Shown one piece after another: positions 1-9,192 of a stretch of 15,948 nucleotides of DNA (the first letter of the stretch is position 1; each line of letters starts with the position of its first letter). The position numbers and the translations under genes were made by a program. Below the pieces are notes generated by a model that was not told the origin of the DNA, ran no database searches, and saw only the letters and a list, made by a program, of their open reading frames with translations. Origin of the DNA: Lachnospiraceae bacterium UBA3643 (GTDB lineage Bacteria > Bacillota > Clostridia > Lachnospirales > Lachnospiraceae); NCBI GenBank assembly GCA_002373855.1, contig DFKO01000055.1, positions 18,942 to 34,889 on the forward strand. The letters are read 5' to 3'.

Positions 1-380
1 GCTGTATATCCTCTTGCCTCAAATGTTGCTCTGATTCCTCCTGAAGGAAAACTTGATGCATCGGGCTCACCCTTTACAAGCTCCTTGCCGGAGAACTCCA
101 TTATCACCTCGCCCTTGTCTGTGGGACAGATAAAACTGTCGTGCTTCTCTGCTGTATATCCTGTCATCGGCTGAAACCAGTGTGTGTAATGGGTAGCTCC
201 GTTTTCTACTGCCCATTCCTTCATGGCTACAGCCACTGCGTTGGCTACATCAATTTCAAGATGAGTATTATTATCAATTGTCTTCCTAAGTGCCTTGTAC
301 ATGTCCTTCGGAAGCTTTTCTCTCATAACCTTGTCACTGAATACAAGACTTCCGAAAAGTTCAGGAATCTGACTGTTCAT
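1..380 (-). CDS. glnN: Glutamine synthetase type III, N-terminal part (partial)
   Basis: Cytoplasmic enzyme that makes glutamine from glutamate, ammonia and ATP. Only the first 126 codons are inside the window; the gene continues past base 1. The visible protein has the characteristic type III N-terminal region: an early FGS-LVF-D segment with V-M-RE-LPK, then [40 protein letters not shown] and [16 protein letters not shown], stretches I associate with GlnN of Clostridia and Bacteroides and not with the shorter GlnA. The ATG at 378-380 has an AGGAGG ribosome site about 9 nt upstream. It lies downstream of purF-carA-carB on the same strand but has its own promoter (484-512) and a hairpin in its leader (435-466). 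The family assignment is firm; the length and C-terminus cannot be seen. Confidence 0.93.
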   Translation of the reverse strand, partial: MNSQIPELFGSLVFSDKVMREKLPKDMYKALRKTIDNNTHLEIDVANAVAVAMKEWAVENGATHYTHWFQPMTGYTAEKHDSFICPTDKGEVIMEFSGKELVKGEPDASSFPSGGIRATFEARGYT

Positions 381-429
381 TAATTTTTTCCTCCTTAACC
401 TTTGTAGTAAAAGCCTATGTCATAAGCAA

Positions 430-466
430 AAGAAAAAGGCGCTCTGGACATTTCCAAAGCGCCTTT
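430..466 (-). terminator. Hairpin plus T-run: carB terminator and possible glnN leader attenuator
   Basis: Read on the minus strand, a 14-bp stem (arms 453-466 and 435-448, one G-U wobble) closes a 4-nt AATG loop and is followed by a T-rich tract (TTTTTCTTTT). This is a textbook intrinsic terminator. It lies downstream of carB and would end that transcript, but it also lies between the glnN promoter (484-512) and the glnN start (380), so glnN transcripts must read through it. Its 5' arm closely matches that of the hairpin before purF at 6280-6312. That a signal controls read-through is inference. Confidence 0.8.
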
Positions 467-483
467 GCTCTTTCATGTTTCTG

Positions 484-512
484 ACTATACTATCAAATCT
501 TTTTTCTGTCAA
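484..512 (-). promoter_or_regulatory. Sigma-A type promoter for glnN
   Basis: On the minus strand a perfect TTGACA (-35, 507-512) is followed by exactly 17 nt and TATAGT (-10, 5 of 6 matches, 484-489). Transcription would begin near 476-479, only about 10-15 nt before the hairpin at 435-466. The promoter sits in the short gap after the carB stop and faces glnN. The sequence match is strong; use in the cell is inferred. Confidence 0.8.
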
Positions 513-565
513 TAACTTTTTTGAAAATTTTCGAAAAATATTTTATGTCATTTTATTATTTGACA

Positions 566-3500
566 CTAAAAGATCGTTGCGACCTTGATGGTCTGTTCCT
601 CCAGAACATCAAGCAGAACCTTTACCGTATCAAGGGATGTAAACATTGTGACATTATTCTCTATGGCACACCTTCTGATAGCAACTCCATCCTCGTAGTG
701 TACGCCGGAGAGAATGGCTCTCGTATTTATCACATAGCTGACATATCCTGCTCTGATGGATTCAAGTATCTCCTCGCTGCCCTCACTTAACTTGTGACGT
801 ACTCTGGTCCTGATACCGTGTTCCTTTAAAAATTCTGCCGAACCTATGGTAGCCTCGATATTAAATCCCATGTCATAGAATCTCCTGATGAGAGGCAGTG
901 CTTCCTCCTTGTCCTCATCGGCAAGAGTCACCATGACAGTACCATAGTTCTGAAGTTTTATACCGGATGCAATGAGTGCTTTATACATGGCTCTGTGAAG
1001 AGTCCTGTCATATCCGATAGCCTCACCTGTAGACTTCATCTCAGGCGAGAGGTATGCATCCATACCCTTAAGCTTTGCAAAGGAGAATGCAGGAGCCTTT
1101 ACACACCATCTGTCACGTTCCTTTGGATACAGGTCAAATATACCCTGCTCCTTAAGGGATACGCCAAGTATGGCGAGGGTGGCAATATCCGCAAGGGAAT
1201 ATCCTGTCGCTTTTGAAAGGAACGGCACAGTTCTCGAAGACCTGGGATTTACCTCAATGATAAATACATTATCATTCTGATCGACGATAAACTGGATATT
1301 ATAAAGTCCCACTATACCTATGCCCAGTCCAAGCTTTTTTGTGTACTGAAGTATGGTCCCCTTGACCTTATCAGAAATACTGAACGTGGGATATACGCTT
1401 ATGGAATCGCCTGAGTGAACTCCCGTCCTCTCAACCAGTTCCATAATACCCGGTACAAATACGTCTCTGCCGTCACAGATTGCATCGACCTCGACCTCTT
1501 TACCCCTTATGTATTTATCGACCAGTACAGGCTTGTCCTCATCTATCTCAACGGCAGTCTTTAAATAATGCCTCATGTCAGCCTCTTTTGAGACTATCTG
1601 CATAGCCCTGCCACCAAGTACAAAGCTGGGACGGACAAGTACAGGATATCCTATATTCCTTGCAGCATTTACACCGTCCTCAATATTTGTAACGGCAAGT
1701 CCCTTGGGCTGGGGTATGTCAAGTTCGAGGAGAAGCTTTTCAAATGCATCTCTGTTCTCTGCTCTCTCAATTGCCTGACAGTCCGTACCGATGATCTTTA
1801 CGCCATATTCCTTTAAAGGCTCGGCCAGATTTATGGCTGTCTGACCACCGAGGATAGCGATGACGCCCTCCGGCTTTTCCATCTCGACGATATTCATGAC
1901 ATCCTCAACGCAGAGAGGCTCAAAATAGAGTTTGTCAGATGTTGTATAGTCGGTTGATACCGTCTCGGGATTATTGTTTATGATGATTGCTTCATATCCG
2001 GAAGCCTTTATGGTCTTTACCGCATGAACAGTTGAGTAGTCAAACTCAACACCCTGACCGATTCTGATAGGGCCTGAGCCGAGCACTATTATCTTTTTCT
2101 TTTCGGATATGATCGATTCGTTTTCATCTTCGTACGTTGAATAGAAATACGGGATATAGCTCTCAAACTCTGATGCGCATGTATCGATCATCTTGTATGC
2201 CGGCCAGATATTCTCAGCCTTTCTGATATCAAATATCTCCCGGGCGCTCTTGTTCCAGAGCACTCCAATCTCCCTATCGGAAAATCCCATCTTCTTGGCT
2301 TCACGGAGAACCGATATGTCATTTATATTTTTGACAAGTCTGCTCTCCATATCGGTGATATTTTTCATCTTGCCGATAAAAAAGATATCTATACCGGTTA
2401 TCTGTGCTATATCTTTAGTCGTGACTCCGTTTCTAAGGAGCTGGGCGATAGCATAAATCCTGTCATCAGTTCCGTCGACAATATATTTCTCAAGTTCTTC
2501 ATCAGACATATTGTCAAACTTGCTGTTGTGGAGATGGAACACGCCGACCTCAAGAGACCGGATTGCTTTTAAGAGGCTCTCCTCCACAGTACGGCCAACA
2601 CTCATGACCTCTCCCGTCGCTTTCATCTGTGTGCCAAGAGTATTATTGGCATCATTGAATTTATCAAACGGGAACCTTGGCATCTTTGATACCACATAAT
2701 CAAGGGCCGGCTCAAACGATGCCAGTGTATTGGCGAGCATTATCTCATCGAGTCTCATGCCCACACTTATCTTTGCAGATACTCTCGCTATGGGATAACC
2801 ACTGGCCTTGGATGCCAGAGCAGACGATCTCGATACTCTGGGGTTAACCTCGATCAGATAATAATTAAACGATTTGGGATCAAGGGCAAACTGGACATTG
2901 CATCCACCCTCTATCTTGAGAGCTCTGATTATTTTAAGGGCACTGTCACGGAGCATGTGATACTCTTTATTTGTCAGTGTCTGGGAAGGACATACTACTA
3001 TTGAGTCACCTGTATGAATACCTACAGGGTCCACATTTTCCATGTTGCATATTGCGATAGCCGTATCGTTGGCATCACGCATTACCTCATACTCAATCTC
3101 CTTGTATCCCTTTACACTCTTTTCTACAAGGACCTGATGGACAGGTGAGAGCACGAGAGCATTTTTCATGATCTCCCTAAACTCTGTCTCGTTCTCTGCA
3201 AAGCCACCGCCTGTACCACCCAGGGTAAATGCCGGCCTGATAACTACCGGGTATCCTATCTTTGCTACAGCATCAAGACCTTCCTCCATGCTCTCCGCGA
3301 TGAGTGACGGAAGGACTGGCTCTCCGAGTTCTATGCAGAGTTCCTTAAACAGTTCCCTGTCCTCAGCTCTCTCTATACTCTCCGTCCTGGTACCGAGGAG
3401 CTCTACTCCGCACTCTTTTAAAATACCCTTTTTCTCAAGCTGCATGGCAAGGTTCAGACCTGTCTGGCCTCCGATACCGGGGAGTATGGCATCAGGGCGC

Positions 3501-3742
3501 TCCATCCTGATGATTTTTGCGATAAACTCCAGTGTCAGGGGTTCCATATAAACCTTGTCCGCAATTGACTCATCAGTCATTATGGTCGCAGGGTTTGAGT
3601 TGCACAGTATTACCTCATACCCTTCCTCTCTTAAAGAGAGGCATGCCTGGGTACCGGCATAGTCAAATTCTGCTGCCTGACCGATCACAATAGGTCCCGA
3701 ACCGATTACAAGTATCTTTTTTATATCCGTACGCTTAGGCAT
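566..3742 (-). CDS. carB: Carbamoyl-phosphate synthase, large subunit
   Basis: Makes carbamoyl phosphate from bicarbonate, two ATP and ammonia channelled from the CarA subunit, feeding pyrimidine and arginine synthesis in the cytoplasm. At 1058 aa it is the normal family length. It shows the two homologous halves: each opens with a GSGP-IGQ-EFDY nucleotide-binding segment (near residues 14-27 and about 555-570) and has ATP-grasp elements ending in IEVNPR-SR. The C-terminal 120 or so residues form the MGS-like allosteric domain (ATIGSAEFL and VINT segments), where UMP or IMP-type effectors bind in studied enzymes. The start ATG overlaps the carA stop by 8 nt, implying translational coupling. 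The stop TAG at 566-568 is followed by the glnN promoter and the shared hairpin. Intact, with no missing segment seen. Confidence 0.98.
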   Translation of the reverse strand: MPKRTDIKKILVIGSGPIVIGQAAEFDYAGTQACLSLREEGYEVILCNSNPATIMTDESIADKVYMEPLTLEFIAKIIRMERPDAILPGIGGQTGLNLAMQLEKKGILKECGVELLGTRTESIERAEDRELFKELCIELGEPVLPSLIAESMEEGLDAVAKIGYPVVIRPAFTLGGTGGGFAENETEFREIMKNALVLSPVHQVLVEKSVKGYKEIEYEVMRDANDTAIAICNMENVDPVGIHTGDSIVVCPSQTLTNKEYHMLRDSALKIIRALKIEGGCNVQFALDPKSFNYYLIEVNPRVSRSSALASKASGYPIARVSAKISVGMRLDEIMLANTLASFEPALDYVVSKMPRFPFDKFNDANNTLGTQMKATGEVMSVGRTVEESLLKAIRSLEVGVFHLHNSKFDNMSDEELEKYIVDGTDDRIYAIAQLLRNGVTTKDIAQITGIDIFFIGKMKNITDMESRLVKNINDISVLREAKKMGFSDREIGVLWNKSAREIFDIRKAENIWPAYKMIDTCASEFESYIPYFYSTYEDENESIISEKKKIIVLGSGPIRIGQGVEFDYSTVHAVKTIKASGYEAIIINNNPETVSTDYTTSDKLYFEPLCVEDVMNIVEMEKPEGVIAILGGQTAINLAEPLKEYGVKIIGTDCQAIERAENRDAFEKLLLELDIPQPKGLAVTNIEDGVNAARNIGYPVLVRPSFVLGGRAMQIVSKEADMRHYLKTAVEIDEDKPVLVDKYIRGKEVEVDAICDGRDVFVPGIMELVERTGVHSGDSISVYPTFSISDKVKGTILQYTKKLGLGIGIVGLYNIQFIVDQNDNVFIIEVNPRSSRTVPFLSKATGYSLADIATLAILGVSLKEQGIFDLYPKERDRWCVKAPAFSFAKLKGMDAYLSPEMKSTGEAIGYDRTLHRAMYKALIASGIKLQNYGTVMVTLADEDKEEALPLIRRFYDMGFNIEATIGSAEFLKEHGIRTRVRHKLSEGSEEILESIRAGYVSYVINTRAILSGVHYEDGVAIRRCAIENNVTMFTSLDTVKVLLDVLEEQTIKVATIF

Positions 3743-4835
3743 TTTCAGGCACCTCCACAGACTTAATGTTATTCATAAATATGTCAAACAGATATGAACT
3801 GTCCTGGGGTCCCGGAGCACTCTCGGGATGATACTGGACAGAAAATATTTTGTCATTTACTGCTTCAACACCCTCGATCGTATTATCAAGGAGGTTGATG
3901 TGTGTAGGTGTGAGTCCCGTTCCGTTTAAGCTGTCATTATCCACTGCATACGAATGGTTCTGGGAGGTTATCTCTATCTTGTCTGTCTTAAGATTCTTTA
4001 CGGGATGATTGCCGCCTCTGTGACCGAATTTTAATTTATATGTCTTTGCTCCGTATGCCAGGGATATGATCTGATGTCCCAGGCATATACCAAATACGGG
4101 CACTTTACCTCTCAGATTTTTAACAGTTTCTATTGTCGGAGCCACATCCTCAGGGTCACCCGGTCCGTTTGATACAAAGACTCCATCAGGCTTCATATTC
4201 AGAATCTCGTCTGCAGATGTATCCCACGGTACAACCGTTACATTGCATCCGCGCTTTTTAAATTCCCTTAATATATTTTTCTTCATACCGCAGTCGATGG
4301 CCACAATATTTTTAGTCCCGGCTGATGAGTCATGATCACCGTACTCGTGGATCTTATCTGAGCTGACCTTTGATACTACGGCTCTGTCGGCAGGATGCTC
4401 CTTAAGAAGTTTTAATGCCTCATCTGTGTCTGTATCTGCAGAGACTATACACGCCCGGCAGCTTCCAAAATCTCTGATATGTCTGGCAAGTTTTCTCGTA
4501 TCTATACCGCTCACTCCGGAGATATCATACTTTTTCATAACAGCAGACAGAGTCTCACTGCATCTGAAGTTTGACGGTTCATCGCAGTATTCCCTGACGA
4601 TGAGTCCCGATACAGTAGGTCTGTCTGTCTCATAATCGTCATCGTTCATACCGTAGTTGCCGATAAGGGGATAAGTCATAATGACCGCCTGGCCTGTATA
4701 TGACGGATCTGAAACTATCTCCTGGTAGCCAACCATTGATGTGTTGAAAACGAGTTCAACGAACTTGTCATTATCGGAGCCAAACCCGTCGCCGATATAG
4801 ACCTCTCCGTCCTCAAGCACTATTTTTTTCTTCAT
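3735..4835 (-). CDS. carA: Carbamoyl-phosphate synthase, small (glutaminase) subunit
   Basis: Class I glutamine amidotransferase subunit that hydrolyses glutamine and passes ammonia to CarB. The 366-aa length is typical. The N-terminal half is the CarA-specific domain ([11 protein letters not shown] near residue 29, PLIGNYG near 56). The C-terminal half is the glutaminase with the nucleophile Cys251 in FGICLGHQ, the [10 protein letters not shown] segment near 270, and the catalytic pair His336 and Glu338 in QYHPES. The ATG lies 5 nt after the purF stop, with GGAGG and AGGAG ribosome-site sequences inside the purF end. It overlaps carB by 8 nt. Operon and active-site residues agree; nothing unusual seen. 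Confidence 0.98.
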   Translation of the reverse strand: MKKKIVLEDGEVYIGDGFGSDNDKFVELVFNTSMVGYQEIVSDPSYTGQAVIMTYPLIGNYGMNDDDYETDRPTVSGLIVREYCDEPSNFRCSETLSAVMKKYDISGVSGIDTRKLARHIRDFGSCRACIVSADTDTDEALKLLKEHPADRAVVSKVSSDKIHEYGDHDSSAGTKNIVAIDCGMKKNILREFKKRGCNVTVVPWDTSADEILNMKPDGVFVSNGPGDPEDVAPTIETVKNLRGKVPVFGICLGHQIISLAYGAKTYKLKFGHRGGNHPVKNLKTDKIEITSQNHSYAVDNDSLNGTGLTPTHINLLDNTIEGVEAVNDKIFSVQYHPESAPGPQDSSYLFDIFMNNIKSVEVPENA

Positions 4836-4840
4836 AACTC

Positions 4841-6238
4841 CTAAACCTCCGACTTGTTTTCCAAAGGATATTTGCCATCAAAGCATGCTTTGCATATTTC
4901 CAGTTCTCCCGTCATCTGCTCAAAATCCTCAAGATGCATATACTCGAGGGAATCGGCACCTATACGCTTTCTGATCTCCTCCGTAGAGCTGTTTGATGCG
5001 ATGAGCTGAGAGTTGTCCGGCACATCCGTACCGTAAAAGCACGGATATAAAAAAGGAGGTGAACTGATCCTGACGTGCACCGAAAGTGCACCTGCCCGTC
5101 TCATCATATCGATAAGACCTGCTATGGTAGTTCCTCTCACTATTGAATCGTCTATTAATACGACACGCTTATCTTTTACAACGCTTTCTATCACGCTGAG
5201 TTTGATATGAACTGCCGAAGCGCGTTCGCTCTGGGTAGGCTTTATAAATGTACGTCCCACATAGCTGTTTTTTGCAAATGCAGGTATAAACGGTATGCCT
5301 GAATATTTTGAATATCCCACTGCTGCAGTGATACCTGACTCAGGTACTCCGGTCACCACGTCTGCCTCCACGGGATATCTCTTTGCAAGAGCCATGCCTC
5401 CCCGGAGTCTTGCATCATATACATTAATATTATCAATGCGGGAATCAAGCCTTGCAAAATAAATGTATTCAAAAATACAATGAGCCTTTTGGGGTGCTGA
5501 TGCCATTATCTCAGACTTAATACCATCCTTTGTGATGATGACTATCTCACCGGGCTCTATATCTCTGATAAGTTTACCACCAACTGCGGTAATTGCACAA
5601 CTTTCTGATGATAATATATATGCGTCTCCCGCCTTTCCGAGACACAGGGGTTTGAGGCCAAGAGGGTCTCTCACACCGATCAGCTTCTGGGGGCTCATGA
5701 TCAGGAGGGCATATCCGCCTATAAGCTTCTTTGAGATATTAACTGCTGCCTCTTCTATGGAGTCTGTATTCATACGCTCCCTGGCAATGCTGTATGCAAT
5801 GACCTCCGAATCGGAGCTGCCTGCAAACACTGCTCCCTCACTCTCGAGCTTTGCCTTCATCTCATCTGCATTTATTACATTACCGTTGTGGGCCAGTGCC
5901 AGAGTACCCTTGGCATAATTAAGTGAAAAAGGCTGGGCATTTTCAACGCAGCTTGCTCCTGCTGTAGAATATCTGACATGACCTATACCGATGTTGCCCT
6001 TTAGCTTATCAAGGATATCATTATGAAAAACCTCGCTCACCAGGCCCATATCCTTGTGGGCACATATATTGCCGATAGGACCGTTGGTATCGCATACCAC
6101 GATGCCTGCCGATTCCTGTCCTCTGTGCTGGAGAGCAGTCAGTCCGTAATAAACCGCCCTTGATGCATCAGTATCCCTGGTGCCCCATATACCAAATACA
6201 CCACACTCTTCATAAGGTCTGTCATTTTCAAAAAACAT
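4841..6238 (-). CDS. purF: Amidophosphoribosyltransferase (glutamine PRPP amidotransferase)
   Basis: First committed step of purine synthesis: PRPP plus glutamine gives phosphoribosylamine. The 465-aa protein begins with an 11-residue propeptide before Cys12 (EECGVFGI), the N-terminal nucleophile exposed by self-cleavage, as in Bacillus PurF. The class II glutaminase domain follows (LQHRGQESAGI, HNGN), then the PRPP-binding loop VVLIDDSIVRGTT at residues 359-371. Cys254, Cys400, Cys449 and Cys452 (CKAC) match the four [4Fe-4S] ligands of the Bacillus-type enzyme, so oxygen-sensitive cluster binding is expected. The start has only a weak AGGA upstream. Its promoter (6329-6357) and a leader hairpin (6280-6312) lie just before it; carA follows after 5 nt. 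Intact. Confidence 0.97.
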   Translation of the reverse strand: MFFENDRPYEECGVFGIWGTRDTDASRAVYYGLTALQHRGQESAGIVVCDTNGPIGNICAHKDMGLVSEVFHNDILDKLKGNIGIGHVRYSTAGASCVENAQPFSLNYAKGTLALAHNGNVINADEMKAKLESEGAVFAGSSDSEVIAYSIARERMNTDSIEEAAVNISKKLIGGYALLIMSPQKLIGVRDPLGLKPLCLGKAGDAYILSSESCAITAVGGKLIRDIEPGEIVIITKDGIKSEIMASAPQKAHCIFEYIYFARLDSRIDNINVYDARLRGGMALAKRYPVEADVVTGVPESGITAAVGYSKYSGIPFIPAFAKNSYVGRTFIKPTQSERASAVHIKLSVIESVVKDKRVVLIDDSIVRGTTIAGLIDMMRRAGALSVHVRISSPPFLYPCFYGTDVPDNSQLIASNSSTEEIRKRIGADSLEYMHLEDFEQMTGELEICKACFDGKYPLENKSEV

Positions 6239-6274
6239 AGCCGTTTTATCCTATATCATAAATGTGTTATTGCA

Positions 6275-6312
6275 TAAAAAAAGACGTCCCGGGTCATACC
6301 CGAAACGCCTTT
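6275..6312 (-). terminator. Hairpin plus T-run: defence-operon terminator and possible purF leader attenuator
   Basis: On the minus strand arms 6298-6312 and 6280-6294 pair over about 15 positions with some G-U wobbles around a 3-5 nt loop containing ATG, followed by seven Ts. It lies about 40 nt after the stop of the last defence gene and would terminate that operon, but it is also downstream of the purF promoter at 6329-6357. Its 5' arm (CAAAGGCG-TT) matches that of the glnN leader hairpin, with compensating changes in the 3' arm. The terminator fold is clear; the regulatory role is inferred. Confidence 0.75.
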
Positions 6313-6328
6313 GTTTCTTCCGAGTGAT

Positions 6329-6357
6329 AGTCTACACTTATATCACTTTAATGTCAA
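6329..6357 (-). promoter_or_regulatory. Promoter for the purF-carA-carB operon, overlapping the preceding stop codon
   Basis: A perfect TTGACA (-35, 6352-6357) on the minus strand, 17 nt, then TAGACT (-10, 4 of 6 matches, 6329-6334). The TGA stop of the upstream gene (6354-6356) lies inside the -35 hexamer. Spacing to the following hairpin is the same as in the glnN leader (about 15 nt). No better promoter is visible between the hairpin and the purF start: TATGAT at about 6257 lacks a partner -35. Confidence 0.65.
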
Positions 6358-7622
6358 TGAGGTGAATTTGGTTCAGAAATAGCTGATATATACTTCATTT
6401 TATATTCTACTTTATTTTCAGAGTCCACTTTAAAGGTTTCATCTTTATGTTGATTAACGCCATTATCAGGAAAGATATGTCCAATACGCTTAGCATTATA
6501 CATGAATGCATAGGCAAGTATCTGCAATCTGTCATCGCGATCATGTTTACCAGTCGGGTCTTTATATTTCACATCGTAGATATAATATTCATTCTTTTTC
6601 TCGTCCCAGATTACAATGTCAGGAACGACAATTCCATCTAAATAAAAAATGTTCTCTTCATTATCATCAGTTTTTTGTTTATCCTTAGTTTCACCGTCAT
6701 TCTCATCATTTGAGTTATCTTGAGAGACGTACATAGGTTTACAAATTAATTTTGCCCCAAAATCATCTTTGTTCGAATCATCTTCATTCGGCTTCTTTAA
6801 CTCTTCCAATGCTTCCTTTTTATCTGGTACATATTTAAGTAATTGGATTTTGGGGGGTTCTTGGTTTTCGTTGACTTCTTTGGCCACTTTGTTTTCTTTG
6901 TCTACGAATGAATCCATATTTTCTTTTACGTACCATCTGGAATATAGTTCAAACAAAAGAGCGAGATTGATAGCATATGGGCGAATCAAATATTTATTTT
7001 TTTTTGGTTCTTCCAGTTCCCCTAGAGGTTTATAACTTCCCCCAGGTCTAAGGCTCTCACATTCACATACTAGTCTGTATTCTTTTTTGATTTCAACTAT
7101 ATCTTTTTCAGATAATTCCCAGTCATCACAATTACTCAAATCAATATCCCGGCTATCTCCTATCATATATAACGAATCTGGTGTCAGCTTTTTTCCGTCA
7201 ACTCCAGTCTTCAAATAATTTCCTATCTCTTCTTTATCTTCTTTGATTTTCTCTAACATCATCGAAACGGATAATTTCGGAAATCTGCTTTTTGCTCGGA
7301 GTAAGATTTCCTGTTGTTCCGGAGTATTGGTCACATCAGGTATTTTTTTCGTTTCATCAAATGTAGCCTTGATTAGTCCAGCATAGTAACCTATACGAAC
7401 ATTTTTCTGTTCAGTTTCGTTTGTATTTTTTGTTACTCCTTTTTCATCATCGGAAATATATTCATCCTCATCTGAATCTTCCTCATCGTCATTGACAACA
7501 CGTGCACAATAGTTTCCATTTATTGGATCCTTCGTATTTAATTCCAGATTCTGAAGTTCTTCAGCAGAAGGACTATCAGCTATTTTTTGAGAGTCAATTA
7601 ATATTATTACTTTATTATTCAC
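6354..7622 (-). CDS. McrC-like PD-(D/E)xK nuclease, second and shorter paralogue
   Basis: About 422 aa from a GTG at 7620-7622 that has GAGGA 8 nt upstream. A TTG at 7635-7637 would add five residues but lacks a ribosome site, and an ATG at about 7641 is out of frame. The nuclease core is near the C-terminus: VVPDIVI (about 332-338), YDVKYKD (about 349-355) and RDDRLQILAY (about 362-371), giving the PD, DxK and QxxxY motifs of McrC nucleases. An upstream PYAIN helix (about 215-219) is shared with the neighbouring paralogue. The N-terminal half is short for McrC, holds a YYAGLIKA stretch that may be its beta-barrel remnant, and an acidic low-complexity run (about 44-61). It lacks the RGHI segment seen in the other copy. 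Last gene of the defence operon, 23 nt after its paralogue. Likely cuts DNA with the McrB-like motor, or regulates the other nuclease. Nuclease fold fairly sure; exact role not. Confidence 0.75.
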   Translation of the reverse strand: MNNKVIILIDSQKIADSPSAEELQNLELNTKDPINGNYCARVVNDDEEDSDEDEYISDDEKGVTKNTNETEQKNVRIGYYAGLIKATFDETKKIPDVTNTPEQQEILLRAKSRFPKLSVSMMLEKIKEDKEEIGNYLKTGVDGKKLTPDSLYMIGDSRDIDLSNCDDWELSEKDIVEIKKEYRLVCECESLRPGGSYKPLGELEEPKKNKYLIRPYAINLALLFELYSRWYVKENMDSFVDKENKVAKEVNENQEPPKIQLLKYVPDKKEALEELKKPNEDDSNKDDFGAKLICKPMYVSQDNSNDENDGETKDKQKTDDNEENIFYLDGIVVPDIVIWDEKKNEYYIYDVKYKDPTGKHDRDDRLQILAYAFMYNAKRIGHIFPDNGVNQHKDETFKVDSENKVEYKMKYISAISEPNSPH

Positions 7623-7645
7623 AGTCAAAATCCTCAAACATGTTA

Positions 7646-9163
7646 TTATGGTGTAATCAATTTTCCCATCTCTTCCTCAGAAAAAACATACCCATGCAAT
7701 TCTTTATCTTCGTTTTCATCATTCCTAGATACTGAATTGTTTAAATTCATATTTGTATTTATTATCTTCCCATATTCTAATCCTGATGATTCAGGCATAA
7801 TAAAACCCGTGTATTTCTTTATTGGATAGTATATAAGATTGTATGCCAACAACTGAAGACGGTCATCCCGCCCTTTGTATCTCTTGCTTGAATCTTTGTA
7901 CTTCACATCGAAAACTCGATAAAATGTTTCTCCTTCCTGCTTGACCGACGTATATTTAATCACTATATCCGGAACAACCTTTCCGAAAATATAACACTTT
8001 TTGTTATCCTTAATAATATCTCGCGCACCATAATTTTCATCATCTGGAATGTTTTCTTTATCCCTGACATACCGCATCATTTCAATTGTGTAATCGTCAT
8101 CTTTGATTTCTTTTATTATGTTCTTTATGCATGCTCTGACGTAGCACTCGTATAGCATATGCGAATTGATTGCATAAGGAATAATCCTTGCACCCGATCC
8201 ATTTCCGGCGTTAACACTTGATTCATTTAAAATCAGTTTTGCATATTCAAAAACCGATACATAATTACGATAAATATTCGGAAGCTTAATAATCATGCGA
8301 TCTATATCGTCACAACTGAAAGTTTCATTTTGCATTAATTCAACACGGCTCAATCTGTTTCTTATTACAGAAATCATCATTCTAACAGACGAAATAATTT
8401 CCTTATTGGATTGCTCAAAATAATCCTCCGCCTTATTTAATACATACAACAACATCCGATTTTCACGGATATTTTCCGAACGTTCATTGTGCGTTGCATA
8501 AATCCTCTCGATATGCCCCTGACAGATATTACGGGAGATATTTTTATTCATCAAAATATGCCCTCGTACTCTGCCTACAGCATTTTCTTCAACCTTTACC
8601 ATCTTTTTAATAACAGAAACTCTGGTAGTTCTGTCAAGTAATGCAATGAAGGAAATAACAGCTATCAGTAGATTTAGGTTTTCTTCCACATTGACGTTCT
8701 CTATCATCGGCTCATCATGAAAAAAGCGAATCATAGGATCATCTGTTTCAAGCCCAAGGTAATCGAAAAACTCTTCATCAGATGCTATTGTCTGTAACAT
8801 TTTATTAAAGTTTAATTCAAAACGGGGTTTTATATGCAGAATAATACTTTTGCCGTCTTTATCATTTTTTAATATATTATTATTCTGATCCTTGAGCCAT
8901 GAATATCCACAATACTTATCCGAACGAATTCCCCATTTATGTGAATTATAGATTCCAAGGTTTATCCCGGGATTTCTTTCTTTGTATGGAGGCATATAAG
9001 CTTCTTCTTTAATTTTTTTAATATCTGAAATATCATTTTTTGAATCATTTTTTTCGGAATCCTCTTTTTTTAAATCGTCGATTCTCGAATAATCCATGAT
9101 TTCAATCAGGCCTTTTATATAAGATGTAATTTTTGTTGATTTATTATCATTATTTTTAGGCAT
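7646..9163 (-). CDS. mcrC: McrC-like PD-(D/E)xK nuclease subunit
   Basis: About 505 aa from the ATG at 9161-9163 (GGA 10 nt upstream); a GTG at 9176-9178 would add five residues but has no ribosome site. The order resembles McrC: a charged N-terminus; a barrel-like part with LHIKPRF and FNKML (about 109-122), matching the McrC IxPK-and-ML segment; RVRGHI followed by an N-rich NERSENIRENRML helix (about 198-238); then a PYAIN helix (about 329) and the nuclease core VVPDIV (396-401), FDVKYKD (418-424) and QLLAY (437-441). Known McrC proteins bind and stimulate the McrB GTPase ring and cleave modified DNA. The gene starts about 30 nt after the McrB-like stop, as in mcrBC operons. It shares core motifs with the next gene but is clearly diverged from it. 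Substrate specificity cannot be read from the sequence. Confidence 0.8.
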   Translation of the reverse strand: MPKNNDNKSTKITSYIKGLIEIMDYSRIDDLKKEDSEKNDSKNDISDIKKIKEEAYMPPYKERNPGINLGIYNSHKWGIRSDKYCGYSWLKDQNNNILKNDKDGKSIILHIKPRFELNFNKMLQTIASDEEFFDYLGLETDDPMIRFFHDEPMIENVNVEENLNLLIAVISFIALLDRTTRVSVIKKMVKVEENAVGRVRGHILMNKNISRNICQGHIERIYATHNERSENIRENRMLLYVLNKAEDYFEQSNKEIISSVRMMISVIRNRLSRVELMQNETFSCDDIDRMIIKLPNIYRNYVSVFEYAKLILNESSVNAGNGSGARIIPYAINSHMLYECYVRACIKNIIKEIKDDDYTIEMMRYVRDKENIPDDENYGARDIIKDNKKCYIFGKVVPDIVIKYTSVKQEGETFYRVFDVKYKDSSKRYKGRDDRLQLLAYNLIYYPIKKYTGFIMPESSGLEYGKIINTNMNLNNSVSRNDENEDKELHGYVFSEEEMGKLITP

Positions 9164-9192
9164 TTTATAAAAATCCACACATTTTAAGTTGC

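Noticed and set aside
430..466. ANTAR-type hexaloop hairpins or a known purine or PyrR leader in the glnN and purF leaders
   Set aside because: The loops are 3-5 nt and lack the A1/G4 hexaloop pattern, there is only one hairpin in each, and no purine riboswitch core or PyrR-binding loop is visible.
381..478. Leader peptides starting at ATGs in or before the two hairpins
   Set aside because: Short frames exist in both leaders, but the conserved 12-nt box is read in different frames, so the conservation is not of a peptide.
5532..5918. 128-codon plus-strand open frame within purF (and similar plus-strand frames at 3168-3551, 2193-2456 and 4426-4635)
   Set aside because: They lie opposite clearly conserved purF, carA and carB coding sequence, with no ribosome site and no recognisable product.
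7617..7643. Frameshift at the junction of the two McrC-like genes, suggested by an out-of-frame ATG giving a short MFEDFDCE frame
   Set aside because: A GTG start with GAGGA 8 nt upstream explains the second gene without a frameshift.
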